A stretch of 64,000 nucleotides of DNA from CAUPWF01 sp963515125 (GCA_052116865.1 JBQKKG010000001.1:310001-374000), one strand, 5' to 3'; numbered from the stretch's first letter, positions 1 to 9,166 are shown. Notes: generated by a model not told the origin, from the letters alone. Translations and numbers: made by a program.

Positions 1-2
1 TA

Positions 3-653
3 GGAATTGGTCGCCCAAGTACGTATGCACCAACTATTTCTACTATTATTGCTAGAAGATATGTAGCAAAAGAAGAGAAAAATTTATATCTCACAGAAAT
101 AGGTGAGGTTGTCAACAATATGATGAAACAGTCTTTTGGAACCATTGTGGATGTGAATTTTACAGCTAATATGGAAGGACTTCTGGATATGGTTGCGGAG
201 GGCAAGGTAGAATGGAAATCTGTGATTCGTAATTTTTATCCAGACTTAGATGAGGCAGTCAAAATAGCAGAAAAAGAACTGGAGAGTGTAAAAATAGAAG
301 ATGAAGTTACGGATGTGATTTGCGAAGAGTGTGGACGCAATATGGTAATTAAGTATGGACCACATGGTCGTTTCTTAGCATGTCCTGGATTTCCAGATTG
401 TAGAAATACTAAGCCATATCTTGAAAAAATAGGAGTCGAATGTCCAAATTGTGGAAAAGATATAGTACTTAGAAAGACTAAGAAAGGTAGAAAATACTAC
501 GGATGTGAGAATAATCCGGAATGTGATTTTATGTCATGGCAAAAACCTTCAAAAGAAAAGTGTCCTGAATGTGGAGGATATATGGTTGAAAAAGGAAATA
601 AATTAGTCTGTGCAAACGAGCAATGTGGATATGTGATAAATAATAAAAAATAA
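3..653 (+). CDS. topA: DNA topoisomerase I, C-terminal part (5' end outside window)
   Basis: The reading frame is already open at the window edge and encodes about 216 residues of the end of type IA topoisomerase I, which relaxes negative supercoils. The first visible residues (GRPSTYAPTI) are a conserved block of the topoisomerase core. Three four-cysteine zinc ribbons follow (CEEC/CPGFPDC, CPNC/CENNPEC, CPEC/CANEQC), the usual C-terminal DNA-binding tail of clostridial TopA. The catalytic tyrosine lies upstream of the window. codY follows on the same strand, a common clostridial order. Identity is secure; only the N-terminus is unseen. Confidence 0.95.
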   Translation, partial: GIGRPSTYAPTISTIIARRYVAKEEKNLYLTEIGEVVNNMMKQSFGTIVDVNFTANMEGLLDMVAEGKVEWKSVIRNFYPDLDEAVKIAEKELESVKIEDEVTDVICEECGRNMVIKYGPHGRFLACPGFPDCRNTKPYLEKIGVECPNCGKDIVLRKTKKGRKYYGCENNPECDFMSWQKPSKEKCPECGGYMVEKGNKLVCANEQCGYVINNKK

Positions 654-713
654 TCTAGGAATAGATTGTAGATTTGCAAATTGTATGATAATATAAACAT
701 ATGCATTAAATTT

Positions 714-750
714 TTGACAATTTCTATTAAATTAGAAAAATAACGATAAT
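714..750 (+). promoter_or_regulatory. possible codY promoter region with small inverted repeat
   Basis: A TTGACA box lies at 714-719, and an imperfect AT-rich inverted repeat (TTTCTA/TAGAAA, 721-738) sits directly behind it. No good -10 box occurs at the expected spacing, so the promoter call is weak. The repeat could be an operator, but it is not a convincing CodY box. Confidence 0.3.
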
Positions 751-775
751 TTTTTCCGTGAATGGGGGCGATGTA

Positions 776-1558
776 ATGAGTGTGCAGTTACTAGACAAAA
801 CAAGAAAGATTAATAAATTGTTGCATAATAACAACTCGAGTAAGGTAATATTTAATGATATTTGTGAAGTCCTTACAGAAATTCTGCTATCAAACGTGTT
901 GGTTGTTAGCAAAAAAGGAAAAGTTCTAGGAATAGGTAACTGTGACGGTGTGGATGCAATTCATGAATTGATTAAAGATGAAATTGGCGGTCATATTGAT
1001 GAAATGTTAAATGAGCGTTTGCTTAGTATTTTATCAACCAAAGAAAATGTAAATTTGGAAACCCTAGGATTTGGGGCGAGCTCAGTAAGCGGGTATCAAG
1101 CAATTATTACACCTATAGATATTGCGGGTGAGAGGCTTGGAACTCTATTTATATATAAGAAGGATAAAGTATATGAAATAGATGATATTATTTTAAGCGA
1201 ATACGGGACTACTGTTGTTGGTTTAGAAATGTTACGTTCTGTGAATGAAGAAAGTGCTGAGGAGACGAGGAAAGAGCAGATTGTACAGTCTGCTATTAGT
1301 ACATTGTCTTTTTCGGAATTGGAGGCTATCATTCATATTTTTGATGAATTAGAAGGGGCAGAAGGGATACTAGTGGCCAGTAAAATAGCGGATCGTGTTG
1401 GAATTACAAGATCTGTTATTGTAAATGCTCTTAGAAAATTTGAAAGTGCTGGTGTCATAGAGTCAAGATCTTCTGGCATGAAGGGAACATATATTAAAGT
1501 CGTGAATGACTTTGTGTTTAAAGAATTGGAAAAAATAAAAAAAGATAAATTGCGATAA
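776..1558 (+). CDS. codY: GTP- and branched-chain amino acid-sensing repressor CodY
   Basis: This 260-residue protein matches the usual CodY length. The N-terminal GAF-type effector domain begins MSVQLLDKTRKIN. The C-terminal winged helix carries the diagnostic helix ASKIADRVGITRSVIVNALR. CodY represses stationary-phase, nutrient acquisition and amino acid genes when branched-chain amino acids and GTP are plentiful. I chose the ATG at 776 because a GGGGGCG ribosome binding site precedes it; an in-frame ATG at 758 would put that site inside the gene. It lies downstream of topA and ends in a hairpin terminator. Confidence 0.96.
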   Translation: MSVQLLDKTRKINKLLHNNNSSKVIFNDICEVLTEILLSNVLVVSKKGKVLGIGNCDGVDAIHELIKDEIGGHIDEMLNERLLSILSTKENVNLETLGFGASSVSGYQAIITPIDIAGERLGTLFIYKKDKVYEIDDIILSEYGTTVVGLEMLRSVNEESAEETRKEQIVQSAISTLSFSELEAIIHIFDELEGAEGILVASKIADRVGITRSVIVNALRKFESAGVIESRSSGMKGTYIKVVNDFVFKELEKIKKDKLR

Positions 1559-1574
1559 GGATAAAATAATAGCA

Positions 1575-1603
1575 AAAGGGTATCAGACTTCTGATGCCCT
1601 TTT
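1575..1603 (+). terminator. rho-independent terminator after codY
   Basis: AAAGGGTATCAG pairs with CTGATGCCCTTT (one G-T pair) across a 4-base loop, with a short run of T. It separates codY from the small gene at 1626. Confidence 0.75.
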
Positions 1604-1625
1604 ACATGTAAAGGGGGTACGGTAG

Positions 1626-1931
1626 ATGTACGAAGGTTGTAAAGTTGAGTTACAGATGGAACAAGTTGTTTTGTTGGGAGAAAAAATGGATGATACAGTA
1701 TATACATGCGATATTGTCGAATATAACCAAGAAGAAGAACGCATTTTCTTATTACTAAAAAATAATGCCTTAATTGATCTCTCCCTAGATGCGAAATATA
1801 AATGTTATATTTTCTCGGAAGAACAAAAGTTAATATGTTTAGGAATGGTTAAATCAAGGTATCAAAGTGCAATTGGTAACATGATTGAATTTCAAATTGA
1901 AAATGGATTTTATAAAAATAGTATAAACTAA
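1626..1931 (+). CDS. small protein of unknown function, possibly PilZ N-domain (YcgR-like)
   Basis: This encodes 101 residues, with ribosome binding site AAAGGGGG 8 bases before the ATG. There is no signal peptide or membrane segment. Its alternating strands (for example VYTCDIVEYNQEEERIFLLL) and the ending RYQSAIGNMIEFQIENG suggest a small beta-barrel like the N-terminal domain of YcgR flagellar-brake proteins. The second half of such a protein, the PilZ domain, is absent. That assignment is an inference from sequence pattern only. It lies alone between the codY terminator and the groESL promoter. Confidence 0.7.
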   Translation: MYEGCKVELQMEQVVLLGEKMDDTVYTCDIVEYNQEEERIFLLLKNNALIDLSLDAKYKCYIFSEEQKLICLGMVKSRYQSAIGNMIEFQIENGFYKNSIN

Positions 1932-1953
1932 ATATAAACTCCTATAAAGTGTG

Positions 1954-1982
1954 TTGACAAATTGAAACTGTAGTGATATTTT
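1954..1982 (+). promoter_or_regulatory. groESL promoter
   Basis: TTGACA (1954-1959), a 17-base spacer, then TATTTT with an upstream TG (extended -10). It lies directly ahead of the CIRCE operator. Confidence 0.75.
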
Positions 1983-1996
1983 ATATCTAGAACAAT

Positions 1997-2023
1997 TTAG
2001 CACTCATATTGATTGAGTGCTAG
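1997..2023 (+). promoter_or_regulatory. CIRCE operator (HrcA binding site)
   Basis: TTAGCACTC, nine bases, GAGTGCTAG. This matches the CIRCE consensus except for the last base. It lies at the transcription start of groESL, so HrcA is the expected heat-shock repressor; hrcA itself is not in the window. Confidence 0.95.
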
Positions 2024-2047
2024 TAAGATAGTTAAGGAGGAATTAAA

Positions 2048-2332
2048 ATGAAATTAGTACCTTTAGGAGACAGAGTTGTATTAAAACAATTAGTAGCGGA
2101 AGAAACTACTAAATCAGGAATTGTATTACCAGGACAGACCAAAGAAAAACCACAACAGGCAGAAGTTGTAGCTGTTGGACCAGGTGGTATGGTAGATGGT
2201 AAAGAAGTAACAATGCTTGTGAATGTAGGGGATAAAGTAATTTATTCTAAATATGCAGGAACAGAAGTTGAACTAGAAGAAGAGGAATACATTGTTGTAA
2301 AACAAAATGATATTTTGGCAATAGTAAAATAA
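2048..2332 (+). CDS. groES: co-chaperonin GroES
   Basis: This 94-residue protein is the normal GroES length. It begins MKLVPLGDRVVLK and carries a mobile-loop region around residues 17-32 (EETTKSGIVLPGQTKEK). It caps the GroEL cavity during ATP-driven protein folding in the cytoplasm. The ribosome binding site AAGGAGG lies just before the ATG. It forms a two-gene operon with groEL 38 bases downstream, under the CIRCE element. Confidence 0.98.
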   Translation: MKLVPLGDRVVLKQLVAEETTKSGIVLPGQTKEKPQQAEVVAVGPGGMVDGKEVTMLVNVGDKVIYSKYAGTEVELEEEEYIVVKQNDILAIVK

Positions 2333-2370
2333 AAGATGTTAGAAACATGTAGAAATTAGGAGGTTATATC

Positions 2371-3993
2371 ATGGCAAAAGAAATTAAATACGGTGCAGAA
2401 GCAAGAAGTGCCTTGGAATCAGGTGTAAATCAATTAGCAAATACAGTAAGAGTAACATTGGGACCAAAAGGAAGAAATGTTGTTCTTGATAAATCATTTG
2501 GGGCACCACTGATTACGAATGATGGTGTAACAATTGCAAAAGAGATTGAATTAGAAGATGCATTTGAAAATATGGGTGCTCAATTAATCAGAGAAGTAGC
2601 ATCTAAAACAAATGATGTAGCAGGTGATGGTACAACAACAGCCACTGTGTTAGCGCAGGCAATGGTCCACGAAGGAATTAAGAATTTAGCGGCTGGGGCT
2701 AATCCTATTGTACTTCGTAAAGGAATGAAAAAAGCAACAGAAACAGCGGTAGAGGCAATCGCTAAAATGAGTAGTAAAGTAAAAGATAAAGATCAAATAG
2801 CAAAAGTTGCAGCCATATCAGCAGGTGATTCAGAAGTAGGTATTATGGTAGCAGATGCTATGGAAAAAGTGTCTAATGATGGTGTAATTACAATTGAAGA
2901 ATCTAAAACAATGTTAACAGAATTAGACTTAGTTGAAGGTATGCAATTTGATCGTGGATACATTTCTGCATATATGGCTACAGATATGGATAAAATGGAA
3001 GCAAATCTTGATGAACCATATATTCTTATTACAGATAAGAAGATCACCAATATACAGGAACTTTTACCTGTTCTTGAACAAATTGTTCAATCTGGCGCAC
3101 GCTTGTTAATTATTGCAGAAGATATTGAAGGAGAAGCACTTACCACATTGATTGTCAACAAATTACGTGGAACATTTAATGTAGTTGCAGTGAAAGCTCC
3201 AGGATATGGCGATAGACGTAAAGCAATGCTAGAAGATATTGCAATACTTACAGGTGGTCAAGTGATTTCTGAAGAATTAGGATTAGATTTGAAAGAAGTA
3301 ACATTAGATCAATTAGGACGTGCAAAATCTGTAAAAGTTCAAAAGGAAAACACTGTAATTGTTGATGGTATGGGAGATAAACAAGCGATTAATGCACGTG
3401 TAAACCAAATCAAAGGCCAAATAGAAGAAACAACTTCAGAATTCGACAGAGAGAAATTACAAGAAAGATTAGCAAAGTTAGCTGGAGGAGTTGCTGTTAT
3501 TCGCGTTGGTGCAGCTACAGAGACAGAAATGAAGGAAGCAAAACTTCGTATGGAAGATGCTTTGGCTGCTACAAGAGCTGCAGTAGAAGAAGGAATTATT
3601 GCAGGTGGTGGTTCTGCTTATATCCATGCTTCAAAACAAGTTTCTAAAATGGCAGAAGGACTTACTGGAGACGAAAAAACAGGTGCAAATATTATCTTAA
3701 AAGCACTAGAGTCACCATTGTTCCACATTGTTGCTAATGCAGGATTAGAAGGATCAGTTATTATTAATAAAGTATATGAGAGCGAAGTTGGAATGGGATT
3801 TGATGCGTATGAGGAAGCATATGTAGATATGGTAGAAGCTGGAATTCTTGATCCAGCTAAAGTTACAAGAAGTGCATTACAAAATGCAACAAGTGTCGCT
3901 TCAACATTATTAACCACAGAATCCGTGGTAGCAAATATCAAAGAAGATATGCCAGCAATGCCAGCAGGAGCACCAGGAATGGGAATGATGTAA
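2371..3993 (+). CDS. groEL: chaperonin GroEL
   Basis: This 540-residue 60-kDa chaperonin has all the expected blocks. The ATP site includes TLGPKGRNVVLDKSFGAP near the N-terminus and GDGTTTATVLAQ around residues 86-97. The C-terminus ends in a Gly-Met-rich tail (GAPGMGMM). It forms the double ring that folds client proteins with GroES. An AGGAGG site precedes the ATG. The gene ends the groESL operon and is followed by a terminator. Confidence 0.99.
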   Translation: MAKEIKYGAEARSALESGVNQLANTVRVTLGPKGRNVVLDKSFGAPLITNDGVTIAKEIELEDAFENMGAQLIREVASKTNDVAGDGTTTATVLAQAMVHEGIKNLAAGANPIVLRKGMKKATETAVEAIAKMSSKVKDKDQIAKVAAISAGDSEVGIMVADAMEKVSNDGVITIEESKTMLTELDLVEGMQFDRGYISAYMATDMDKMEANLDEPYILITDKKITNIQELLPVLEQIVQSGARLLIIAEDIEGEALTTLIVNKLRGTFNVVAVKAPGYGDRRKAMLEDIAILTGGQVISEELGLDLKEVTLDQLGRAKSVKVQKENTVIVDGMGDKQAINARVNQIKGQIEETTSEFDREKLQERLAKLAGGVAVIRVGAATETEMKEAKLRMEDALAATRAAVEEGIIAGGGSAYIHASKQVSKMAEGLTGDEKTGANIILKALESPLFHIVANAGLEGSVIINKVYESEVGMGFDAYEEAYVDMVEAGILDPAKVTRSALQNATSVASTLLTTESVVANIKEDMPAMPAGAPGMGMM

Positions 3994-4024
3994 GTAAAAA
4001 TATCAAGTTTATAAAAATTATATT

Positions 4025-4076
4025 AAATGTCTACTTTGGATGGATAGAATTGTCCGTCTAAGGTAGACATTTTTTG
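4025..4076 (+). terminator. terminator after groEL
   Basis: AAATGTCTAC pairs with GTAGACATTT, with extra internal pairing, followed by a T run at 4070-4076. Confidence 0.85.
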
Positions 4077-4124
4077 TGAAATTATGTTACAATAGATAGA
4101 AATATTTAAATTTGGAGGTAAGGT

Positions 4125-4613
4125 ATGAATGATTTTTATACAGAGCAATTGGTAAAAAAGAAATCACCTGTGTCAGACATATTTGTAAAAGCTGGATTAA
4201 TTATTGTAACGATACTGTCGTTTTTCATTATATTTAAATTTCCCTTTGCAATTATTGCTCCGATTGTTATGATTTTGCTTGATGTTGTGATGTTTAAGAG
4301 GCTTAATGTGGAATATGAGTATCTTTATGTCAATGGTGATTTGGATATTGACAAAATTATGGCAAAATCTAAAAGAAAGCGAATTTTAGGAATAAATATT
4401 GCGGACTTGGAATTAATTGCTCCAAGTGGATCGGCAGAAGTAAGGTTATATCAGAACATTAAACCTTGCAATTATTCCAGTCGCGAATCGAATCATAAGA
4501 CGTATGAAATGATTGTGTTAAAAAATGGGGAAAAAAAGAGAATTATATTTGAGCCAAATCAAACAATACTTGAAGGCATTCGAATGCTGGCACCAAGAAA
4601 AGTTGTGCTTTAG
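4125..4613 (+). CDS. membrane protein of unknown function (possibly DUF6106)
   Basis: This encodes 162 residues. Two adjacent hydrophobic helices occupy about residues 22-57 (AGLIIVTILSFFIIFKFPFAIIAPIVMILLDVVMF). A soluble C-terminal half contains YEYLYVNGDLDIDKI and a strand-rich region resembling a small PH-like fold. Small proteins of this layout are common in Lachnospiraceae, and the DUF6106 label is from memory. No function is known to me. The ribosome binding site is GGAGG. It stands between groEL and guaB as its own unit. Confidence 0.75.
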   Translation: MNDFYTEQLVKKKSPVSDIFVKAGLIIVTILSFFIIFKFPFAIIAPIVMILLDVVMFKRLNVEYEYLYVNGDLDIDKIMAKSKRKRILGINIADLELIAPSGSAEVRLYQNIKPCNYSSRESNHKTYEMIVLKNGEKKRIIFEPNQTILEGIRMLAPRKVVL

Positions 4614-4615
4614 AC

Positions 4616-4644
4616 TTGACATAAGGCTTATATTTTTGTAGTAT
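4616..4644 (+). promoter_or_regulatory. guaB promoter
   Basis: TTGACA (4616-4621), a 17-base spacer, TAGTAT (4639-4644). No purine riboswitch is visible in the short leader. Confidence 0.8.
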
Positions 4645-4691
4645 ATCAGATAAACATTTAATTACGGTAGAGAAAGAGAGGAACTTAAATC

Positions 4692-6146
4692 ATGGGTAAA
4701 ATTATTGGAGAAGGTATTACATTTGATGACGTTTTGTTAGTGCCTGCGTATTCAGAGGTGATTCCAAACCAAGTGGATTTATCAACAAATTTAACAAAGA
4801 AGATTAGATTAAATATTCCGATGATGAGTGCAGGGATGGATACAGTTACAGAACATCGTATGGCGATTGCAATGGCCCGTCAGGGTGGAATTGGGGTTAT
4901 CCATAAGAATATGTCTATTGAAAAACAAGCAGAGGAGGTGGACAAAGTAAAACGTTCCGAGAATGGCGTTATTACAGATCCATTTTTCCTATCACCAGAG
5001 CACACATTAGCAGATGCGAATGAGCTGATGGGTAAATTTCGTATTTCAGGGGTACCTATAACAGAGGGAAAACGATTAGTTGGCATTATTACAAACCGTG
5101 ATTTAAAATTTGAGGAAGACTTTACCAAAAAGATTAAAGAATCAATGACTACAGAAGGTCTTATCACAGCCCAAGAGGGAATAACATTAGAAGAAGCAAA
5201 GAAAATTTTAGCTAAAGCAAGAAAAGAAAAACTTCCAATTGTGGATAAAGATTTTAATTTAAAAGGATTAATTACAATTAAAGATATAGAGAAACAAATC
5301 AAATATCCTGATTCAGCTAAAGATGAACAAGGACGTCTACTTTGTGGTGCAGCTGTAGGGATTACCGCCAATTGCATAGAGCGTGTGGATGCACTGGTAA
5401 AAGCAAAAGTAGATGTTGTTGTTATGGATTCAGCACATGGTCATTCAGCGAATGTTATTAGAACTGTTCGTATGGTAAAAGAAAAATATCCAGAGCTTCA
5501 AGTTATTGCAGGAAATGTGGCAACAGGGGCTGCAACGAGGTCATTGATTGAAGCTGGTGTTGATGCCGTGAAAGTAGGAATTGGCCCAGGTTCTATTTGT
5601 ACAACTCGTATTGTCGCTGGAATTGGTGTTCCACAGATATCTGCAGTTATGAATTGTTATGAGGTTGCAAAGGAATATCAGGTTCCTATTATCGCAGATG
5701 GTGGAATCAAGTATTCAGGAGACATGACAAAAGCAATTGCTGCGGGTGCCAATGTTTGTATGATGGGCAGTATCTTTGCAGGGTGTGATGAAAGTCCAGG
5801 GACGTTTGAATTATTTCAAGGTAGAAAATACAAAGTATATCGTGGCATGGGTTCCATTGCAGCCATGGAAAATGGTAGTAAAGATAGATATTTCCAAGCT
5901 GATGCAAAGAAATTAGTTCCAGAAGGCGTGGAAGGCCGTGTAGCATATAAAGGTACAGTTGAGGACACAGTATTTCAACTAATGGGTGGTTTACGCTCTG
6001 GAATGGGTTATTGTGGAGCACCAACAATTGATGAATTAAAAGCAAATGGTGAATTTGTTAAAATTTCGGCTGCATCACTCAAAGAAAGTCATCCTCATGA
6101 TATTCATATAACGAAAGAAGCACCAAATTATAGTGTAGATGAATAA
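4692..6146 (+). CDS. guaB: IMP dehydrogenase
   Basis: This 484-residue enzyme oxidises IMP to XMP with NAD+, the committed step to GMP. The catalytic loop GIGPGSICTTRIVAGIGVPQ holds the active-site cysteine. Two CBS (Bateman) repeats are inserted at about residues 95-205 (FFLSPEHTLADANELM, then LITAQEGITLEEAKKIL). The flap region contains YRGMGSIAAM. Its product feeds the GTP pool that CodY senses, and codY lies 3 kb upstream; that link is functional, not an operon. Confidence 0.98.
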   Translation: MGKIIGEGITFDDVLLVPAYSEVIPNQVDLSTNLTKKIRLNIPMMSAGMDTVTEHRMAIAMARQGGIGVIHKNMSIEKQAEEVDKVKRSENGVITDPFFLSPEHTLADANELMGKFRISGVPITEGKRLVGIITNRDLKFEEDFTKKIKESMTTEGLITAQEGITLEEAKKILAKARKEKLPIVDKDFNLKGLITIKDIEKQIKYPDSAKDEQGRLLCGAAVGITANCIERVDALVKAKVDVVVMDSAHGHSANVIRTVRMVKEKYPELQVIAGNVATGAATRSLIEAGVDAVKVGIGPGSICTTRIVAGIGVPQISAVMNCYEVAKEYQVPIIADGGIKYSGDMTKAIAAGANVCMMGSIFAGCDESPGTFELFQGRKYKVYRGMGSIAAMENGSKDRYFQADAKKLVPEGVEGRVAYKGTVEDTVFQLMGGLRSGMGYCGAPTIDELKANGEFVKISAASLKESHPHDIHITKEAPNYSVDE

Positions 6147-6166
6147 TATAAAGTTATATTAGTATG

Positions 6167-6240
6167 TAACGAACTAAGGGCGGAGGTTTAAAGCAATGTT
6201 TGTATTCCATTGTTGATAAGAACTCGCCCTTAAGTTGTTA
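6167..6240 (+). other. long imperfect hairpin between guaB and the amidase gene
   Basis: TAACGAACTAAGGGCG at the left pairs with CGCCCTTAAGTTGTTA at the right, and an inner stem AGCAATG/CATTGTT sits inside. No T run follows, so it is not a plain terminator. It ends 15 bases before the amidase start and could be a structured 5' leader or a processing site. Confidence 0.5.
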
Positions 6241-6255
6241 GGGGAAAGGTAAAGA

Positions 6256-6957
6256 ATGCACAAAAGAAAGAATATAGGGAACTCTAGGAGAAGGAAAAAG
6301 AGCGGTCCCAAATCAATGAATAGAAAAGCGCAACTTTACATGCGTATCGGAATTGTCATTCTTGTCGTTTTGATGCTGATTTTAGGTACGGTTAGATTAA
6401 TCAGGACATTTAGCTTGGAAACTTACACAGAAAAAAAGGATGAGGATATAGATGCAACGAAACCTAATATAAATGTGGATCTTTTATCGGTAAATGATTT
6501 TTCTAGACCAGGAATTGAGTCAGATAAGATCACGGGGATTGTTGTTCATTATACCGCTAATCCAGGAAGTACGGCTCAACAAAATAGAGATTATTTTGAG
6601 GGCTTAAAGGATAGTCAGATTACAAAGGCTAGCAGTCATTTTGTTATTGGATTAGAGGGAGAAATTGTTCAGTGTATTCCAACTTGGGAGATAGCTTATG
6701 CGTCAAATGAGCGAAATAGAAATACCGTTTCTATAGAATGCTGCCATCCGGATACTACAGGAGAATTCACGAATGAAACTTACAATTCCTGTGTAAAATT
6801 AACTGCGTGGTTATGTCAAAAGTTTGGATTAACAGAAAAAGATGTGATTAGGCATTATGATGTGACGGGTAAGATGTGTCCTAAATTTTATGTAGAGCAT
6901 GAAGAGGAATGGATACAATTTAAGGAACATGTAAAAGATGCTTTAGAAAAACAATAA
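6256..6957 (+). CDS. membrane-anchored N-acetylmuramoyl-L-alanine amidase (Amidase_2/PGRP type)
   Basis: This 233-residue protein cleaves the amide bond between N-acetylmuramic acid and L-alanine in peptidoglycan. A basic cytoplasmic N-terminus (about 25 residues) is followed by a membrane helix at about 30-49 (YMRIGIVILVVLMLILGTV). The Amidase_2 domain spans about 85-225. Zinc ligands appear as the His of VVHYTA and the His and Cys of RHYDVTGKMCP. It is probably an outward-facing anchored wall hydrolase. The ribosome binding site is GGGGAAAGG. It lies downstream of guaB, with a terminator after it. Confidence 0.9.
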   Translation: MHKRKNIGNSRRRKKSGPKSMNRKAQLYMRIGIVILVVLMLILGTVRLIRTFSLETYTEKKDEDIDATKPNINVDLLSVNDFSRPGIESDKITGIVVHYTANPGSTAQQNRDYFEGLKDSQITKASSHFVIGLEGEIVQCIPTWEIAYASNERNRNTVSIECCHPDTTGEFTNETYNSCVKLTAWLCQKFGLTEKDVIRHYDVTGKMCPKFYVEHEEEWIQFKEHVKDALEKQ

Positions 6958-7015
6958 AATTCGCAAATATCATCAAGCACTGTGAGATAGCTGTTGATGG
7001 TATTTGCGAATTTTT
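6958..7015. terminator. bidirectional terminator
   Basis: AATTCGCAAATA-CATCAA pairs with TTGATG-TATTTGCGAATT, followed by T5. It lies between the convergent amidase and enoate reductase genes and can serve both. Confidence 0.85.
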
Positions 7016-7038
7016 ATGCTATGTGCAGTTATACAATT

Positions 7039-9039
7039 CTATAGATATGATAGTCTATCTAAAATACCTAATACTTGATGTCTACCTGCGAAGGTTCCAT
7101 CGATAATACGTCTAGCGCGTACACTGTCACCAATATTCAGAATTTCAGTATCTGTTTCTTCAAAAGCTTTTTGAATATCATCCCAGATAGGGGCATTTGC
7201 CTTCATACCCAGGCATACAAATCCGTAATCAAAAGAAAGTTCTACATCTTTTCCGCCTTGTTTTACTATGAATGAATGAGCTTTTACTTCTTGAAGAGCG
7301 GTATTAGTCATTTGTACCACATTGTGTTTGGTCATGCATTCATGAATGCTAGATTTAGAGGAGGCATCAAGGTCTTTGCCAATTGCCGGCATCATTTCAA
7401 TAATGGTGACGTTTGCACCCCTTGGAGCGAAGAATTCTACTACATCCAAACCAACAGCACCACCACCAATGACAATGACTTTTTTGCCTGTTAAATCAGT
7501 TGGATAACTTGTTACATGATTAATAAGATCTAAAATGGAATAAACATTTGCATTTTCATTACCTAAGTTGTCATAAAGACCATTAATTGGAGGTAATAAT
7601 GGGACAGATCCTGTTGCATTAATAACAATATTTGGGGACAAGTCTTTTACTAAATTAACGCTAGCCTCTGTGTCTAATTTAATGGTAATATTTTTTAAGG
7701 ACTTTGCACGATGTATTAAGTAATTAGGAAAATCTGCTAGTCTCTTCTTATCAGGAATTTTTGCAATTTCTGTAGCTAAACCTCCAAGATAGCTTGTTTT
7801 TTCTAATAATGTAACATCACACCCAACTTCTGCAGCTGTACAAGCGGCTTCAAGACCAGCAGTACCACCACCAATGACTACAACATTACAAGCTTTTGAA
7901 ATCTTAGATTTCTTATATAATTCTCCTTGAATCAGGTCAGGGTTAACCGTGCAACGCAGAGGTTTATTCCCGCCGATACGGTTACCAACACAGCCAATAT
8001 TGCAAGAAATACATTTGCGAATATCACAGACATTTCCGTATTTTGCTTTGTTACACCAATCTGGATCAGCAATAAGTCCTCGTCCAATACCAATGATATC
8101 GGCATCACCACGACTTACGATGTCGTCGGCAACCTTAGGATCACGGATATTACCAATGGCAATACACGGCTTTCCAAATTTGTCTTGTACAGCTTTTGCC
8201 ATATAGGAGCGCCAGCCATCTTCCAAATAGTTTGCATCAATTTGGTATTGAATTGTTGGATTTAAAGCAGCTGAAGTATCAAATATATCAACTTCTTCAT
8301 TGAGGTATTCTAAATATTCTAAGGTATCCTCTACAGTGTTTCCACCTTCGACTAGTTCGTCAACACTAAGTCTTAATGAGATTGGCATCATTGGTCCAAC
8401 TGCCTTACGAACCTCATCTATGACCATGCGACAAAAACGAGAACGATTTTCTGCATTACCACCAAATTCATCTGTTCGATCATTCATAGTAGGAGAAAGG
8501 AATTGGCTAATTAGATAAGAGTGCCCAGCATGGATTTCAACCATATCAAAACCAGCTATTTGTGCGCGTCTTGCAGAAGCAGCATAATCTTTTGCAATAC
8601 TTTCTAGTTCTTCTTTTGACAACGAACGTGGAATTTCTCCACCTGGTTTAGAAGGTAATGTAGAAGAGGAAACAGGTTGCATTCCAATCCTTGAAGACAT
8701 GGCAGAAGCACCAGCGTGATTGATTTGAACACCAACACAAGCGCCATATTTATGACAGGCTTCGGTCAAATTAAGTAAACGTGGAATATAACAATCTTTA
8801 TCCATACGAAGTTGAGTAGTGCCGTTAGAGCCTTCTGGATATTTCACGCAGACATTTTCCACAATAATAAGACCAGTGCCACCACGTGCACGCAATTCAT
8901 AATACTTAATATGTTCATCGCTAAGCTCCCCATTGTGGCCAGCAAAGTCGCTTCCCATTGGCATCATAGCAACACGATTAGGTATAATCATTCCTCTTAT
9001 TTTTAAAGGACTAAATACATGTTTGTAATTATTTCTCAT
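7039..9039 (-). CDS. 2-enoate reductase-type NADH:flavin oxidoreductase (Old Yellow Enzyme family with Fe-S and FAD domains)
   Basis: This 666-residue protein has the three-part layout of 2-enoate reductase, 2,4-dienoyl-CoA reductase and BaiCD. A TIM barrel binds FMN (about 1-340, with HAGHSYLISQFLSP near the active site). A cysteine cluster CISCNIGC plus a later Cys binds 4Fe-4S. Two dinucleotide folds follow (VVVIGGGTAGLEAA and KVIVIGGGAVGLDVV). It reduces activated C=C bonds with NADH; the exact substrate (enoate, cinnamate or steroid type) cannot be read from sequence. I start at 9039 because GGAGGA lies just upstream; a longer in-frame start at 9093 lacks one. A LysR regulator is transcribed divergently. 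Confidence 0.92.
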   Translation of the reverse strand: MRNNYKHVFSPLKIRGMIIPNRVAMMPMGSDFAGHNGELSDEHIKYYELRARGGTGLIIVENVCVKYPEGSNGTTQLRMDKDCYIPRLLNLTEACHKYGACVGVQINHAGASAMSSRIGMQPVSSSTLPSKPGGEIPRSLSKEELESIAKDYAASARRAQIAGFDMVEIHAGHSYLISQFLSPTMNDRTDEFGGNAENRSRFCRMVIDEVRKAVGPMMPISLRLSVDELVEGGNTVEDTLEYLEYLNEEVDIFDTSAALNPTIQYQIDANYLEDGWRSYMAKAVQDKFGKPCIAIGNIRDPKVADDIVSRGDADIIGIGRGLIADPDWCNKAKYGNVCDIRKCISCNIGCVGNRIGGNKPLRCTVNPDLIQGELYKKSKISKACNVVVIGGGTAGLEAACTAAEVGCDVTLLEKTSYLGGLATEIAKIPDKKRLADFPNYLIHRAKSLKNITIKLDTEASVNLVKDLSPNIVINATGSVPLLPPINGLYDNLGNENANVYSILDLINHVTSYPTDLTGKKVIVIGGGAVGLDVVEFFAPRGANVTIIEMMPAIGKDLDASSKSSIHECMTKHNVVQMTNTALQEVKAHSFIVKQGGKDVELSFDYGFVCLGMKANAPIWDDIQKAFEETDTEILNIGDSVRARRIIDGTFAGRHQVLGILDRLSYL

Positions 9040-9143
9040 TTTTTTCCTCCGTTTAAAATAGTTATATATGTTCATATTTTGCTTATAAGCCAATTATAAA
9101 ATATTGTTAAAGATAAAACAAATTCATGTTTTTGTGAAAGATG

Positions 9144-9166
9144 ATAGATTATGTCTATAGATTATG
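9144..9166. promoter_or_regulatory. probable LysR-type operator
   Basis: An inverted repeat ATAGA-N5-TCTAT occupies 9144-9158, and ATAGATTATG repeats directly at 9144 and 9157. It lies between the divergent enoate reductase and LysR genes, where an autoregulated LysR box is expected. Confidence 0.6.

Noticed and set aside
721..738. CodY box at codY
   Set aside because: The TTTCTA/TAGAAA repeat has too little agreement with AATTTTCWGAAAATT to call a CodY site.
4880..5377. 165-codon minus-strand frame inside guaB
   Set aside because: It is a shadow of the highly conserved guaB coding strand, with no family resemblance.
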